Positions 8,349 through 17,300 are shown, counted from the first letter of the stretch. The stretch: DNA of 32,525 bases from JBBSTY01 sp038235385 (GCA_038235385.1 JBBSTY010000026.1:1-32525), one strand, 5' to 3'. Program-made: numbers and translations. The notes: generated by a model from the sequence alone, not told the origin.

Positions 8349-8355
8349 GTGTTCG
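8342..8355. promoter_or_regulatory. LexA (SOS) box over the start of the DUF222 gene
   Basis: CGAACATGTGTTCG is a perfect match to the Gram-positive LexA consensus CGAAC-RNRY-GTTCG. It covers the ATG of the DUF222 gene (bases 8346-8348 on the complementary strand) and abuts its -10, so bound LexA would block initiation. LexA control of 13E12-family genes is known in Mycobacterium tuberculosis; its extension to this genome is inference. Confidence 0.8.
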
Positions 8356-8384
8356 ATCGTAGTCAAAGGTCCGCTTCGGATCAA
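8356..8384 (-). promoter_or_regulatory. promoter of the DUF222 gene (leaderless)
   Basis: On the - strand TTGATC (8384-8379) and TACGAT (8361-8356) are separated by exactly 17 bases, a good sigma-70 type pair. The ATG follows 7 bases after the -10, so transcription should start at or next to the first coding base. The LexA box lies immediately downstream of the -10. Confidence 0.7.
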
Positions 8385-8675
8385 TGGCCTCGCCCCGATC
8401 GTCAGCGGCGATGAGATCGCAGCCGTTGACAGCGACGTAGCCGCCAGGTGGTGACCGTCAGAACTGCCCCTTGGCGGCGGTGGTTCTGCCCTCGTTGCTT
8501 GCCGTCTCGGATGGGCTCGAGGTGCTCGGAGGCCTGCCGTGTCGAACATCGTCCTGATGGATCGCGGCCGAGAACTGCGAGAGTCGAGAGGGTGTCTGGT
8601 AGCTGCCTCCGTGCTCGGATGCTCCGTCGGCGCTGCCCCATCGATGGGAGTCGATCGCCGACTCTCGTCCTCCGG
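8385..8675. other. gap between the NERD gene and the DUF222 promoter; no gene seen
   Basis: Open frames exist here on both strands but have no family motifs, no convincing start sites and uneven codon composition, so I call none. No terminator hairpin with a T-run is evident after the NERD stop at 8676. Confidence 0.5.
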
Positions 8676-9560
8676 TCAGCTCCCTGCGGAGCGCAGACCC
8701 GCGCGGAGCTGCGAGGCGATCTCGTGCACCTGCTCGGGCATGAGGGGTCCAGGGTTGCGGATGGTGGTGGCGAGCGACTTCGGCCCGCTGATGCGGACGC
8801 CCTGCAGCGTCATCGGTTTGTCGAACAAACCCCACTCGGCGTCGACGAAGCAGAGCGCCGGCCGGATTGGCGCATCGAGGGTGATCACGACGGGAGCGAG
8901 AACGCCGGCGACGGCGTCGACCTGGCGACCCATGGCCTCCACGAGCTTGGTCTGGTTGCGGCCGCCCACGTAGAGGAGGTTGGGTCCGGGACGAAAGATC
9001 GACCCGGAGGTTCGGAGCTCGACCTTCCCGGTGTAGCGCTTGGCGTCGATGACGAAGATCCCCGAGGGGGCCACGACGATGTGGTCGATGTTCGCCCGGG
9101 ATCCGGGGAGCTGGCGATCGTGCAACACGACGATCTGCTCGGAACGGAGCTTGTCGAGTGCCTCGCCCAGCTTGCGCTCGCCCTTGGCGCCCTTGGCCCA
9201 CGCCGTGGTCGATTGCGGTTCGTCGCTCAGCGCGAGGATCAACCCTCCCAGGCGTGGGTGGCGATCGCGCACGCGCTTCTGCCGCTTGTCCCGACGTTGC
9301 TCGAACTCGCGTTGGGCCGACTCGCCGGCGATGCCGTCTCCGCCGGTGGTGACCGCATCGGCGGCGACTGGCCTCGGCACGGGATCGCCGGACTCGACCG
9401 GTGCCGTGTCCAACTGGCGAGGATCCGCGCACTCGAGGCATGTGACGGTCTTGGCGACGCAATCCCACTGCGCTCGAGTGCCGGCAGGCAGCGCCGCCGT
9501 GCACCTGACGCAGTGGTCGTGGCGGCCAAGGGCCATCACGCGGTGCGATGACTCGGCCAT
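8676..9560 (-). CDS. NERD-domain protein (nuclease-related), with N-terminal Cys pairs
   Basis: The 294-aa protein has an N-terminal segment with two Cys pairs (CVRC near 18-21 and CLEC near 42-45, plus another Cys) that may bind zinc, a basic charged linker, then a NERD domain near residues 115-235: GAKGERKLGEALDKL, VLHDRQLPGSRANIDHIVVAP, and GIFVIDAKRYTGKV. The D-x-K (IDAK) and the upstream E and D fit the PD-(D/E)xK-like core of this family. NERD domains occur with helicases, kinases and defence-type proteins, and the family is inferred to act on nucleic acids. The ATG overlaps the stop of the preceding 133-aa gene (TGATG), so the two are translationally coupled. GGAG lies about 10 bases before the start. 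Confidence 0.87.
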   Translation of the reverse strand: MAESSHRVMALGRHDHCVRCTAALPAGTRAQWDCVAKTVTCLECADPRQLDTAPVESGDPVPRPVAADAVTTGGDGIAGESAQREFEQRRDKRQKRVRDRHPRLGGLILALSDEPQSTTAWAKGAKGERKLGEALDKLRSEQIVVLHDRQLPGSRANIDHIVVAPSGIFVIDAKRYTGKVELRTSGSIFRPGPNLLYVGGRNQTKLVEAMGRQVDAVAGVLAPVVITLDAPIRPALCFVDAEWGLFDKPMTLQGVRISGPKSLATTIRNPGPLMPEQVHEIASQLRAGLRSAGS

Positions 9561-9961
9561 CAGGAATCGCTCCGGTCGGGAGTTATCGGCAGGTGGGTAT
9601 CGCTGAACCGGAGACGGATCGGTCTCGACGACGCAACCGACACGCCCGGCAACCCTGCGAGAAGCGCGCACACGGCTGATGACCGCTTGACGTTGAGCCC
9701 GTCGGCGGCGAGGAGGTAGGCGTTCGTGAGCTCACCTTCGCGACGGAGGTGATCCCACGCGATCTGGATCATCCAAGCAGGGACGTGCTGCGGCCCGGCG
9801 CCCTTCTCGTCCGACCGTTCGGTCTCGATCCACACGCCGTCGGGGCCGACCCCACTGATCCGGTTCGGCCTCCTGCTCGAGATCGTGGTGACGACCGGCG
9901 TCGTCGACGCGAGCTGGCGGAGCAAGCGGAGCAGGTCGGGATCGAGCCGGTCAGCGGTCAC
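9560..9961 (-). CDS. unrecognised protein coupled to the NERD gene
   Basis: A 133-aa cytoplasmic protein that I cannot assign. The N-terminus LDPDLLRLLRQLASTTPVVTTISS looks like a helix-strand pair. It is followed by IERR-like polar strands around GPDGVWIETERSDEKG, and then a compact helical part: VPAWMIQIAWDHLRREGELTNAYLL and NVKRSSAVCALLAGLPGV. The last phrase suggests a small helical or winged-helix module. Its stop overlaps the ATG of the NERD gene by one base, so the two products are likely made together and may form a complex. The start is a GTG at 9961 with no strong ribosome-binding site. It could be a DNA-binding partner or specificity factor for the NERD protein; this is inference from context only. 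Confidence 0.7.
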   Translation of the reverse strand: MTADRLDPDLLRLLRQLASTTPVVTTISSRRPNRISGVGPDGVWIETERSDEKGAGPQHVPAWMIQIAWDHLRREGELTNAYLLAADGLNVKRSSAVCALLAGLPGVSVASSRPIRLRFSDTHLPITPDRSDS

Positions 9962-10072
9962 GGACCGTCACCCACACGCTGGCCCGTGGTCGGGGAGAGG
10001 AGAGCAACGGGACGGGTGTCTCATACGCCGGTCGCATGGCAGAGATGATGGCCGAGAACGGTGGTGCGCCGG

Positions 10073-10101
10073 GCCAGGGTCAGCGACCCACGACCTGGCC
10101 G
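10073..10101 (-). terminator. possible hairpin between the helicase and the 133-aa gene
   Basis: On the - strand, GGGTC-GCT-GACCC forms a tight hairpin, flanked by GGCCA and TGGCC that can extend it across a bulge. No T-run follows. It could reduce read-through from the helicase into the downstream pair, or be chance in GC-rich DNA. Confidence 0.25.
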
Positions 10102-10147
10102 AACTCGCATCGGTCCGAGCGGTCGTCCTGGTCGGTCAGGCGACCCG

Positions 10148-13100
10148 TCACGCCACCGCCGCCGCGAAGGAGGCGAAGAGGTCGCCGGGGAGGGGGTGGC
10201 GGAGCTGCCAGGTGATGGCCATGGGGCGTTCGCCTCGGTGGCGGACGTAGGTGGCGGGGCCGAGGAACCAGAACGCCTTGGATGAGGTGTTGAGGCGGGC
10301 GAACAGCATCACCGACGTGCCGAGCTCGGCGTGGCGCTGGTAGCGCTGGCCGGTGTCGCTGTCGGCGCGGGTGACGGATTGGCTCTCCCAGTGGATGAGC
10401 TCGGGACTGATGGCGTAGTCGCGATAGCGGGTGGTGGGGGAGAAGCTGCCGGCGGTCTTGTCGAGGGTGAACGCGAACAGGTCGGCCTGCGCCTCGGGCG
10501 ACCAGTAGACGCCGGTCTGCCATGGCGCCACCTTCGCCCCGTCGCCGACACCGAAACCGGCGAGGATCTCGCGGCGGGTGTAGCGGGCGTGGACCTGCAA
10601 CGGGACGTTCGTGTCGGCCAGCCCGACCTGCACATGGTCGACGTCGTCGCGAAGGATGGCCAGCAGTTCGCGCAGCTCGGCGAGCACCTGCGGATGACGC
10701 CACACGAGGTCGATCCCGGCCTGGATGTCGGTGCCCTTGGTGAGTGCGCGATCGGCGATGGACGCGACCAGCATTCGGGCCAGGCGCTGTTCGCACTCGC
10801 TCCGTCGGTCGATCGTCGGCGGCGACGTGGACGCCAGCAGCTCCTGGTAGGCATCGATGCGCACGGTGTCGTCGATGTGGAGGAGTCGGCCGACGGCGCG
10901 GGACAGTTCGGTCTCGTTCGGTCCCGCCGGCTCGATTGCGACCCCGGCATCGCGACAGAGGTCCGACCACGAGTGGTTGCCGGCGTAGACGTCGTCGAGC
11001 TCTAGCCCGCTCTCGTCGAGGTAGGACGCCAGGCTCACCTCGTGGCCGGCGTCGACCAGCGTTCGCAGTTCGGCCACCTTGGCCGCCCACTGCGACGGCA
11101 CCGACTCGCGGATGGATCGCAACACCTCGGCTTGGGCCACCGGATCGAGCTCGAGGTGACAGCCAGCTGGAAGGAACGGGAAGCCGCCCTCGACCTGTTG
11201 GCGTAGGTCGCTGCGGGTGCCGCCGAGCAGCGCCCGGAAGCGGCGGTCGAGGCGGAACTCGCGGCGGTGGTGGCCGACGAAATCGAGCACGGTGCACACC
11301 GTCTTGCCGTGCGCTCGGCGCAGACCGCGGCCGAGCTGTTGGAGGAACAACGTGGGGCTGTCGGTGGGACGTAGGAGCAGGAGCGTGTCGACCAGCGGGA
11401 TGTCGACGCCTTCATTGAACAGGTCGACCGAGAACACGACGTTGACCCGCCCCTCGGCGAGATCGGCCGGTGCGGCGCGCCGTTCGTCGGCCGGCGTATC
11501 GGCCCAGACGGCGACGGCAGCGATGCCGTGCTCACGGAAGCGACGCGCCATGAAGCGGGCGTGCTCGACACTCACGCAGAAGCCGAGGGCACGGATCTGG
11601 CTCACGTCGTTCACGTGGGCGCCGAGTTGCTGGATCACCTGGCGGACCCAGGCATCATCGGCCGTGTAGACGTTGGTGAGGCCCTCGACGTCGTAGCCCC
11701 GGCCCCGCTTCCACGGCACGTCACGGAGGTCGAGCCCGTCATGGATGCCGTAGTAGGCGAACGGCGTGAGCCGGTGCTGGTCGATGGCATCCCACAGCCG
11801 CAGCTCGGCGGCGATGCGATCGTCGAAGAGGTGCAGCAGCGGGAGACCGTCGGCGCGTTCGGGCGTGGCCGTGAGCCCGAGCAGTTCACGGGGACGGACG
11901 TGGTCGAGCAGGCGTTGGTAGGTGGGCGCGGCGGCGTGGTGGAACTCGTCGATGATCACGACGTCGAAGTGATCGGGCGTCAGGTCGGCGAGATCGGCAT
12001 GGGCCAGGCTCTGGATCGAGGCGAAGACGTGCTCGAACGTCGTGGGCTTCGTGCCCCCGACCCACAACTCGCCGAACGCGGGATCCCGCATGGCGTGCTT
12101 GAACGTGTTGCGGCTCTGCTCGAGCAGCTCCTTGCGGTGGGCGACGAACAGCAGCCGGGCTCGGGGGAGTGTGGTGCGGAGGCGGGCGTAGTCGACCGCC
12201 GCCATCACCGTCTTGCCGGTGCCGGTGGCCGACACCAGCAAGTTGCGGTGATGGCCCTTCTGGCGGGCGACGGCGATCTGTTCGAGCAGGCGCTCCTGGA
12301 ACGGTTCGGGGCGGATCTCGATGGGGCTCAGCAGGAAGGTCGGTCCGCCAGCTTCGCGCTGAGTCTCGGCGTCGAACTCGTCGGGGTCGTACGGGCGGAA
12401 GTCGCTGCTCTCCCAGTAGGCGTCGAAGACGGCGGCGATCTTGTCGATGACGTCGGGGTTGCGGGCGCCTGATACCCGCACGTTCCACTCGAGCCCGGTG
12501 ATCTGGGCCGAATGGGTGAGGTTCGACGATCCGACGTACGCCGTGGGAAACCCCGACCAGCGATGGAACAGCCACGCCTTGGCGTGCAGGCGAGTGGTGC
12601 TGGTGTCATACGACACCCGCACGTCGGCGCCGAGGCCTGCGAGCAGATCGAGCGCGGCGCGCTCGGTGGAGTCGGTGTAGGTGGTGGTGAGCACCCGCAA
12701 CGGCGGGAGGTCGTCGAGACCTCGCTCGTCGCAGTGGCGGCGCAAGGCGTCGAGCATTGGCTGGATCCCGCTGCGGCGGATGAACGCCATCAAGAGATCG
12801 ATCCGATCCGCCGAGTGGATCTCCGTCTCGATCTGCTTGCCCACCCTCGGCTCGCCCGGAGCGTTGGTGAGCAACGTCGTGTCGAGCAACGGAATCATCG
12901 GCCGCTCGATGGCCTTCGTCGACCCGTCCGGATTGCGACCGAGGATGGCTTCGAGGATCTCGGCGGCCGGGACCGGTGCGTCGCCCGCGACGTCGGCCTT
13001 GACCACGAGCTCATCCAGGCGGCGTATGAGCTGGCGTGCCACCTCGGCGCCGGCGGTTGCCCGTTCCTTCTCGTCGAGCGTGGCGATCGCCCGTTCGATG

Positions 13101-13267
13101 ACTCGGCTCAGGTGCAGGGCGATGCGATCGGCGGCCTCGGCGGCGCGCAAGGTGTGGCGGTCTTGGTGCAGGCGGTCGTCGAGGTCTAGCAGCGAGGCGG
13201 CGAGCGCCTCGGTGAGAAGCGCTTCGTGTAGCCCCACCCGATCCGCCATCGCAGGATCATGCCTCAT
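10148..13267 (-). CDS. PLD-like nuclease / DEAD-DEAH helicase / DUF3427 protein
   Basis: A protein of about 1039 aa with three parts. Residues about 120-300 are phospholipase D-like: LHAKAWLF and YVGSSNLTHSA carry the HxK and GSSN of an HKD half-site (near 226). Residues about 325-690 are a superfamily 2 helicase: Walker A SATGTGKT (near 344), motif II DEFHH (near 439), LLGLTATPERADG, and motif VI LGRGLRRAHGK (near 645). The remainder, from about 700, matches the DUF3427 region (ELRELLAILRDD..., YTRREILAGFGVG). Such fusions are typical of restriction- and defence-associated helicases; a role in invading-DNA degradation is inferred. The ATG at 13267 is chosen; ATG 13249 or TTG 13339 are possible. 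A broken PUA/EVE-like fragment lies immediately upstream on the same strand. Confidence 0.93.
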   Translation of the reverse strand: MRHDPAMADRVGLHEALLTEALAASLLDLDDRLHQDRHTLRAAEAADRIALHLSRVIERAIATLDEKERATAGAEVARQLIRRLDELVVKADVAGDAPVPAAEILEAILGRNPDGSTKAIERPMIPLLDTTLLTNAPGEPRVGKQIETEIHSADRIDLLMAFIRRSGIQPMLDALRRHCDERGLDDLPPLRVLTTTYTDSTERAALDLLAGLGADVRVSYDTSTTRLHAKAWLFHRWSGFPTAYVGSSNLTHSAQITGLEWNVRVSGARNPDVIDKIAAVFDAYWESSDFRPYDPDEFDAETQREAGGPTFLLSPIEIRPEPFQERLLEQIAVARQKGHHRNLLVSATGTGKTVMAAVDYARLRTTLPRARLLFVAHRKELLEQSRNTFKHAMRDPAFGELWVGGTKPTTFEHVFASIQSLAHADLADLTPDHFDVVIIDEFHHAAAPTYQRLLDHVRPRELLGLTATPERADGLPLLHLFDDRIAAELRLWDAIDQHRLTPFAYYGIHDGLDLRDVPWKRGRGYDVEGLTNVYTADDAWVRQVIQQLGAHVNDVSQIRALGFCVSVEHARFMARRFREHGIAAVAVWADTPADERRAAPADLAEGRVNVVFSVDLFNEGVDIPLVDTLLLLRPTDSPTLFLQQLGRGLRRAHGKTVCTVLDFVGHHRREFRLDRRFRALLGGTRSDLRQQVEGGFPFLPAGCHLELDPVAQAEVLRSIRESVPSQWAAKVAELRTLVDAGHEVSLASYLDESGLELDDVYAGNHSWSDLCRDAGVAIEPAGPNETELSRAVGRLLHIDDTVRIDAYQELLASTSPPTIDRRSECEQRLARMLVASIADRALTKGTDIQAGIDLVWRHPQVLAELRELLAILRDDVDHVQVGLADTNVPLQVHARYTRREILAGFGVGDGAKVAPWQTGVYWSPEAQADLFAFTLDKTAGSFSPTTRYRDYAISPELIHWESQSVTRADSDTGQRYQRHAELGTSVMLFARLNTSSKAFWFLGPATYVRHRGERPMAITWQLRHPLPGDLFASFAAAVA

Positions 13268-13316
13268 GGCGTCGATGTGAGACGACGATTCCTCGTCGGC
13301 GCCAACAAGCGAGGTG

Positions 13317-13616
13317 CTATCGCTCAGACACTTTCGCAAGCGCTCGGATCCGTTGGTCAGCGTCTTCGCCCTTGAACTCCTGAACGGTGTGCTGTCCGTT
13401 GAGCGTCACCAGAAGATTGGGGTCGAACACTCCTCGATCGACGTGGACTCTGTCCCAGGACACCGCTCGCCGGTGGCAGGCGTGTGGCTCGGCATCCTGC
13501 ACGTAGTGGTATGGCCCGACGAACTCGCCGATGGCCACGTCGCCATTGCGTGTCGGCAGGACGACGAGGTCTCCGCGAGCGGATCGTTCAAGCGCCGCGA
13601 ATGGTGGGAGCTCTCA
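13317..13616 (-). pseudogene. C-terminal remnant of a PUA/EVE-like (Mrr-type N-terminal) domain
   Basis: Between an in-frame stop at 13616-13614 and the TGA at 13317, the - strand encodes about 99 residues. They include RGDLVVLPTRNGDVAIGEFV, GPYHYVQDAEPHACHRRAVSW and QRIRALAKVSER. This resembles the C-terminal half of the PUA/EVE-like domain found at the N-terminus of Mrr-type and other modification-dependent restriction proteins: GDLVVLP, IGEV, GPYxY, RRxVxW. The N-terminal part of the domain is absent, cut by a stop, and no good start exists (only a GTG at 13538 inside the domain). It is either a decayed gene or the remains of a gene deleted beside the helicase. The domain assignment is from memory of the pattern and is moderate. 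Confidence 0.5.
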
Positions 13617-13802
13617 CCCCGAGGCGACGGTGGTCCCTCTGGCCGCTGCCGGGTGGTTCGGACTTGGCGTTTCGGCCGACGAGGCCGCCGACGGGCTGCT
13701 CGACCGGCGTGCGTCGATGTTCAACCATTAGCTCGTCGACGCCCGCCGCTACCCTTCGAGGCGCGCTTCCCCTTTCGTGATCGCATGCTGAGGGGGAACG
13801 TT
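13617..13802. other. remnant DNA and leader of the coiled-coil gene
   Basis: On the + strand, 13633-13731 reads VPLAAAGWFGLGVSADEAAD...LDRRASMFNH then a stop, which looks like the tail of a real protein without a body. I cannot name it. After it, TACCCT at 13750-13755 is a candidate -10 for the coiled-coil gene at 13803, with a leader of about 40 bases containing CTTCCCC at 13767-13773, which can pair with the GGGGAA of the ribosome-binding site at 13793-13798. Confidence 0.35.
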
Positions 13803-14288
13803 GTGGCTTTGACGGAACGCAGCCGGTCGGTTCTGTACCAGGGGTTGGCCGACGTGATCGATGACGAGGTGGCCGTGGGTGAGCTGCTGTCGTACTTCCC
13901 GGCTCGAGATGTCGAGGAGCCGGCCACCAAGAAGTTCGTCGCCGCCCAGATCGCCGGGGTGCACCGCGAGCTCGCGGAGATCCGTGGCGACATGGCGACG
14001 TTGGGCGTCGACCTCCGGGGGGACATGGCGACGTTGGGCGTCGACCTCCGCGGGGAGATGGCGACGTTGGGCGCCGGTCTCCGTGGGGAGACGGCGGCGA
14101 TGGGCGCCGAGCTCCGTGGCGAGGTCGCGACGTTGGGCGCCGACCTTCGCACGGAGATGGCGGCGATGGAGGGCCGCATCATCGCCAGCTCAGCGGCTCA
14201 GCTCCGCACGATGATCCAGTGGACCGTCGGCCTGCTCATCAGCGTCATCGGACTCGTCGTGGCGATGGGCTTCCTCCAAGCCCACTGA
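13803..14288 (+). CDS. membrane-anchored coiled-coil protein, 11-residue repeats
   Basis: The 161-aa protein has an N-terminal module of about 50 residues (ALTERSRSVLYQGLADVIDD, VGELLSYFPARDVEEPATKK), then six consecutive 11-residue repeats of the form RGxMATLGxxL (residues about 61-126), and a C-terminal transmembrane helix (WTVGLLISVIGLVVAMGFL). Hendecad repeats form slightly right-handed coiled coils. The layout resembles the DUF1640/CCDC90-like class of single-pass coiled-coil proteins, although I cannot confirm membership. The GTG at 13803 is chosen because it aligns with the start of a paralogue at 20550 (MALTERSRS) and follows AGGGGG. An in-frame ATG at 13785 is the alternative. Probably a trimeric or dimeric scaffold on the cytoplasmic membrane face; function unknown. 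Confidence 0.82.
   Translation: MALTERSRSVLYQGLADVIDDEVAVGELLSYFPARDVEEPATKKFVAAQIAGVHRELAEIRGDMATLGVDLRGDMATLGVDLRGEMATLGAGLRGETAAMGAELRGEVATLGADLRTEMAAMEGRIIASSAAQLRTMIQWTVGLLISVIGLVVAMGFLQAH
13983..14180 (+). repeat. six 33-bp tandem repeats inside the coiled-coil gene
   Basis: Units start at 13983, 14016, 14049, 14082, 14115 and 14148 and encode RGDMATLGVDL twice, then RGEMATLGAGL, RGETAAMGAEL, RGEVATLGADL and RTEMAAMEGRI. The first three are nearly identical at DNA level, so copy number probably varies between strains. Confidence 0.9.
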
Positions 14289-14352
14289 CCGGAAGCGTCG
14301 CGCCCATCGGCCGACGACATCGAACGGCTCGTTGGAGTGGCGGAGATGCGGC

Positions 14353-17300
14353 TCAGGGGCGCTGGCGGCGTCGACGGATGAGGAGCGAGGAGCCGAGGGT
14401 GCCCGCCGCCAGCACCAGGACCACGGCCACGAAGATGGCGATGAGAGGGAGGGCCGGCGACGTCGAGGAGTCGGCGGGTGCGGCGGCCTGCTCACCACCC
14501 GAACTGCTCTGGCCGATGGGTTCGAACGCGGGGAGGTCGCCGTCGTCGCGGGGCGCCGGATCCGGTTCCGTGGCGGGCGAGCCGTAGACGGCGAGGCTGG
14601 CTCGCTCGGTCGTGCGATCGGCGTCGGTCGCGGCGACGGCGATGATGCGCTGGCCGTCGGGCGAGCCCTCGAAGGTGGCGGTGAAGGTGCCGTCGCCCGC
14701 CACCTCGTCCTCGCCGTCACCGTCGTCGCGGAAGGTGATGTCCTTGGGCCGCGAGCGACCGTCGAAGATCTGGCCGGTCACCACGCCACCGACGGCGGCG
14801 CCGCCCCGCGCCAGCCGGGCCGTGGCGACGATCTCGCCGTCCTGGTGGCCATCGGGGATGTCCAGATCGAGGGTGACGACACCGCCGACGCCGCCCACGG
14901 CGTAGGTCACCTCCACGGGATCACGTGAGGTCGAGGTGAGGCGCAGCCGCCACGCACCCGCAGCGGGGTCGTCGATCGGAGGGGTCGACCACAGACCACC
15001 GTCCGGTGCCGACGATCGAGGTGTCGGCGCCGCCGCCGGGCGACGACCGACCCGATCGGTCCGAACGGCCGGGTCGTTCCGAACGGTGGGCGAGGCCGGA
15101 TCACCCGCAGCGCCTGGATCACCCGCTGCGGCTGGATCACCCGCGCCGGCCGGAGCGACGGGATCGCGTGGTCGGACGGGATTGGCAGGATCGCCCGGCG
15201 CGCCGGGCCGCGCCGATTGGCCCGGATCCGCAGGATCGCCCGGTGCGACGGGGTCCGCCGGTTGGTCGGGATCCGCAGGGCCGACTGGAGCGACGAGATC
15301 GGCGCCGAGCCGCGGCGCCAGGAGTTGCGCGGCGATGCCCGGCGCCGTCACGAGCGTGGCGCCGATGCGGTCGAGGTCGTCGACGAGCACGTCGACGTCG
15401 ACGGTCGCTCCGGGCGCCACCGTCACCAGGCCGGCAGCGAGCGCGTGGAGGTCGCTCGCGGTCTCACCCGCCCGCGGGTCGGCGCCGGTCGTGGGCTGCT
15501 CGGCGCCGCTCGTCACCTGGCCAGCGCCCCTCGACCGGAACCTCGGCGCGGCATCGGCATCGGCGTCGTCGTCACGGTCGTCGGCGGCGCCGGCCGAACC
15601 GGTGAGGCGGGGCCGTACGAAGTCGTCGAAGTTGCCGCGATCGCCGGTCATCGAGGTGTGGAGCGTGTCGACGGTCATCCGGTCGGTGATGGAGGGGAGG
15701 CCGAACGCACTGGTGACCTCGACGACCGAATCGCCTGGCCCGCCGCCGACGCACGTGAAGTCCAGCGGGTTGCCGGCCATGATCGCCAGGTGCGTGCCGT
15801 TGGTGGCGGTCGCGGTGCTGTTGAAGATCCTGGTGACGTCGGGACGGAGGGGGATCGCCGACAGGCTCGGCAGCAGGTCGGCGCACACCGACCCGAGGTT
15901 GGGGGTGCCGAGCAGCAGGAGACGGGCCACGGCCGGGACGCCGCCCGGCGCCGGCATGGTCGAGGCGAGGTACCGACGGCCGATGAGCCCGCCCATGGAG
16001 TGGGCCACGATGTCGACCTGCTGGGCGTTCAGGTCGTCGCGTAGCGCTGCCACGTACGTGTCCATCTCCCGGGCGTTCTGGTACGGCGTCTTGCCGGCGT
16101 ACCAGGGCTTGGTGATCGACCCGGTGTCCATCACCCCGGGGTAGGTGCCGTCGCCGATGGCGAAGCTCTTCCAGTCGGGAGCGACCGAGCGCACGAAGCT
16201 CGGGTACTCGGTCCACGCGTTGGCGTCGCTGTTCCACCCGTGCGCCAGCACGAGCGGTTTGGGGAGCACCGGGACGGTCCGCGAGTCAGTGCCCACGACG
16301 CCGTCGACCTCGACGGTGAGCACCAGCACCGGGTCACCGGCGCGTGTGCCGTCGTCGGCCCAGGCCCGATCGAGGGTGTCCCAGGAGACCAGGAACTCGT
16401 TGGTCCCCGCATCGAGCGCCACCCCCGACTCGGCCACGATGACCTCGCCGCTCGTGCGGTCGACGATCTCGATCCTGCCCGAGGCGGGTCCGCCGGGGTT
16501 CTCCACCGTCGCGGTGAGCCGCACGATGTTGCCGTCGTAGGTGCCGTCGGTGGGCACCTCGGTCCACTCGGTGATCGACGGCACGTCGAGGTGGTCGACG
16601 TCCAGGCGGGTCTCGAGGATCGGGTCGGCGGCGCCGATGACCGCCGTGGCCGAGCCGGCGTAGGGCGGAGGCACCCCGCTCAACTCGCCGTCGGGGGTGG
16701 TCAACGAGCTCGATCCGGCCTCGGCGCTGCCGCTGATCTCGGCCCGGCCGGTGAAGTCGGTGAGCGGGCCCTTCAGCGTTGCTGCGCCCCACGCGTCGTT
16801 GGTGGTGCCGGACTGCCGGTCGGTCTTGGTCTCGGTCGTCCTGACCGACTCCCACTGCACGTCGACGAAGCCCGGGGCGTAGCGCAGGGCGAACTCGCAC
16901 GGCCCGTCCACGTCGTCGATGGTCAGGCTGAGGTTCGGCGGCGATGCCAGGGTGCTGCTGCGGGCCACGTACGTCGAGTGCTCGATGATCTTGTGGTACT
17001 GCTGATCGGTCTCGTGGAGGAAGCTCCCGGTGGATTGCGACGTCGAGCCCTGGGTGCTCGCCCGGTAGGTCCCCCCGTGCTCTCGGACGAGGTTGGCCGA
17101 AACCTGGGCCGTCACGGTCCGCGAGATCGTGTTCGTCCAGAACGTCTCCTCCACCTCGGTGCCGGCGATGTTCAGACTCGCGGTGACGGCGATCGAATCG
17201 GGCAGCGGTCCACACCCCTCGTCGGCTCCGGCCGGCGTGGGCGCCGCCCACGCCACGGCGGCCGCGACGACCGCCACCACCGCGACGGCGAGGAGCGGTC

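Noticed and set aside
8448..9551. Long + strand open frame over the NERD gene
   Set aside because: It is the complement of the NERD and neighbouring coding sequence; the - strand has the recognisable domain and coupled starts.
11528..12472. + strand open frame inside the helicase gene
   Set aside because: The helicase motifs on the - strand are uninterrupted, and the + strand product has no family features and a shadow-type composition.
6957..13616. Integrated phage or integrative element
   Set aside because: No integrase, structural genes, direct-repeat att sites or tRNA target were seen. The block is better described as an accessory or defence-like island of unknown boundaries.
13785..13802. 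ATG at 13785 as start of the first coiled-coil protein
   Set aside because: The paralogue begins at the residue aligned with GTG 13803, and the AGGGGG ribosome site lies between the two candidates, so the downstream GTG is preferred.
15090..15300. CRISPR-like spaced repeats
   Set aside because: The repeat core is short (9-12 bases), imperfect and in frame within the lipase-like coding sequence; the spacers are not unique sequences of constant length, and no cas gene is present.
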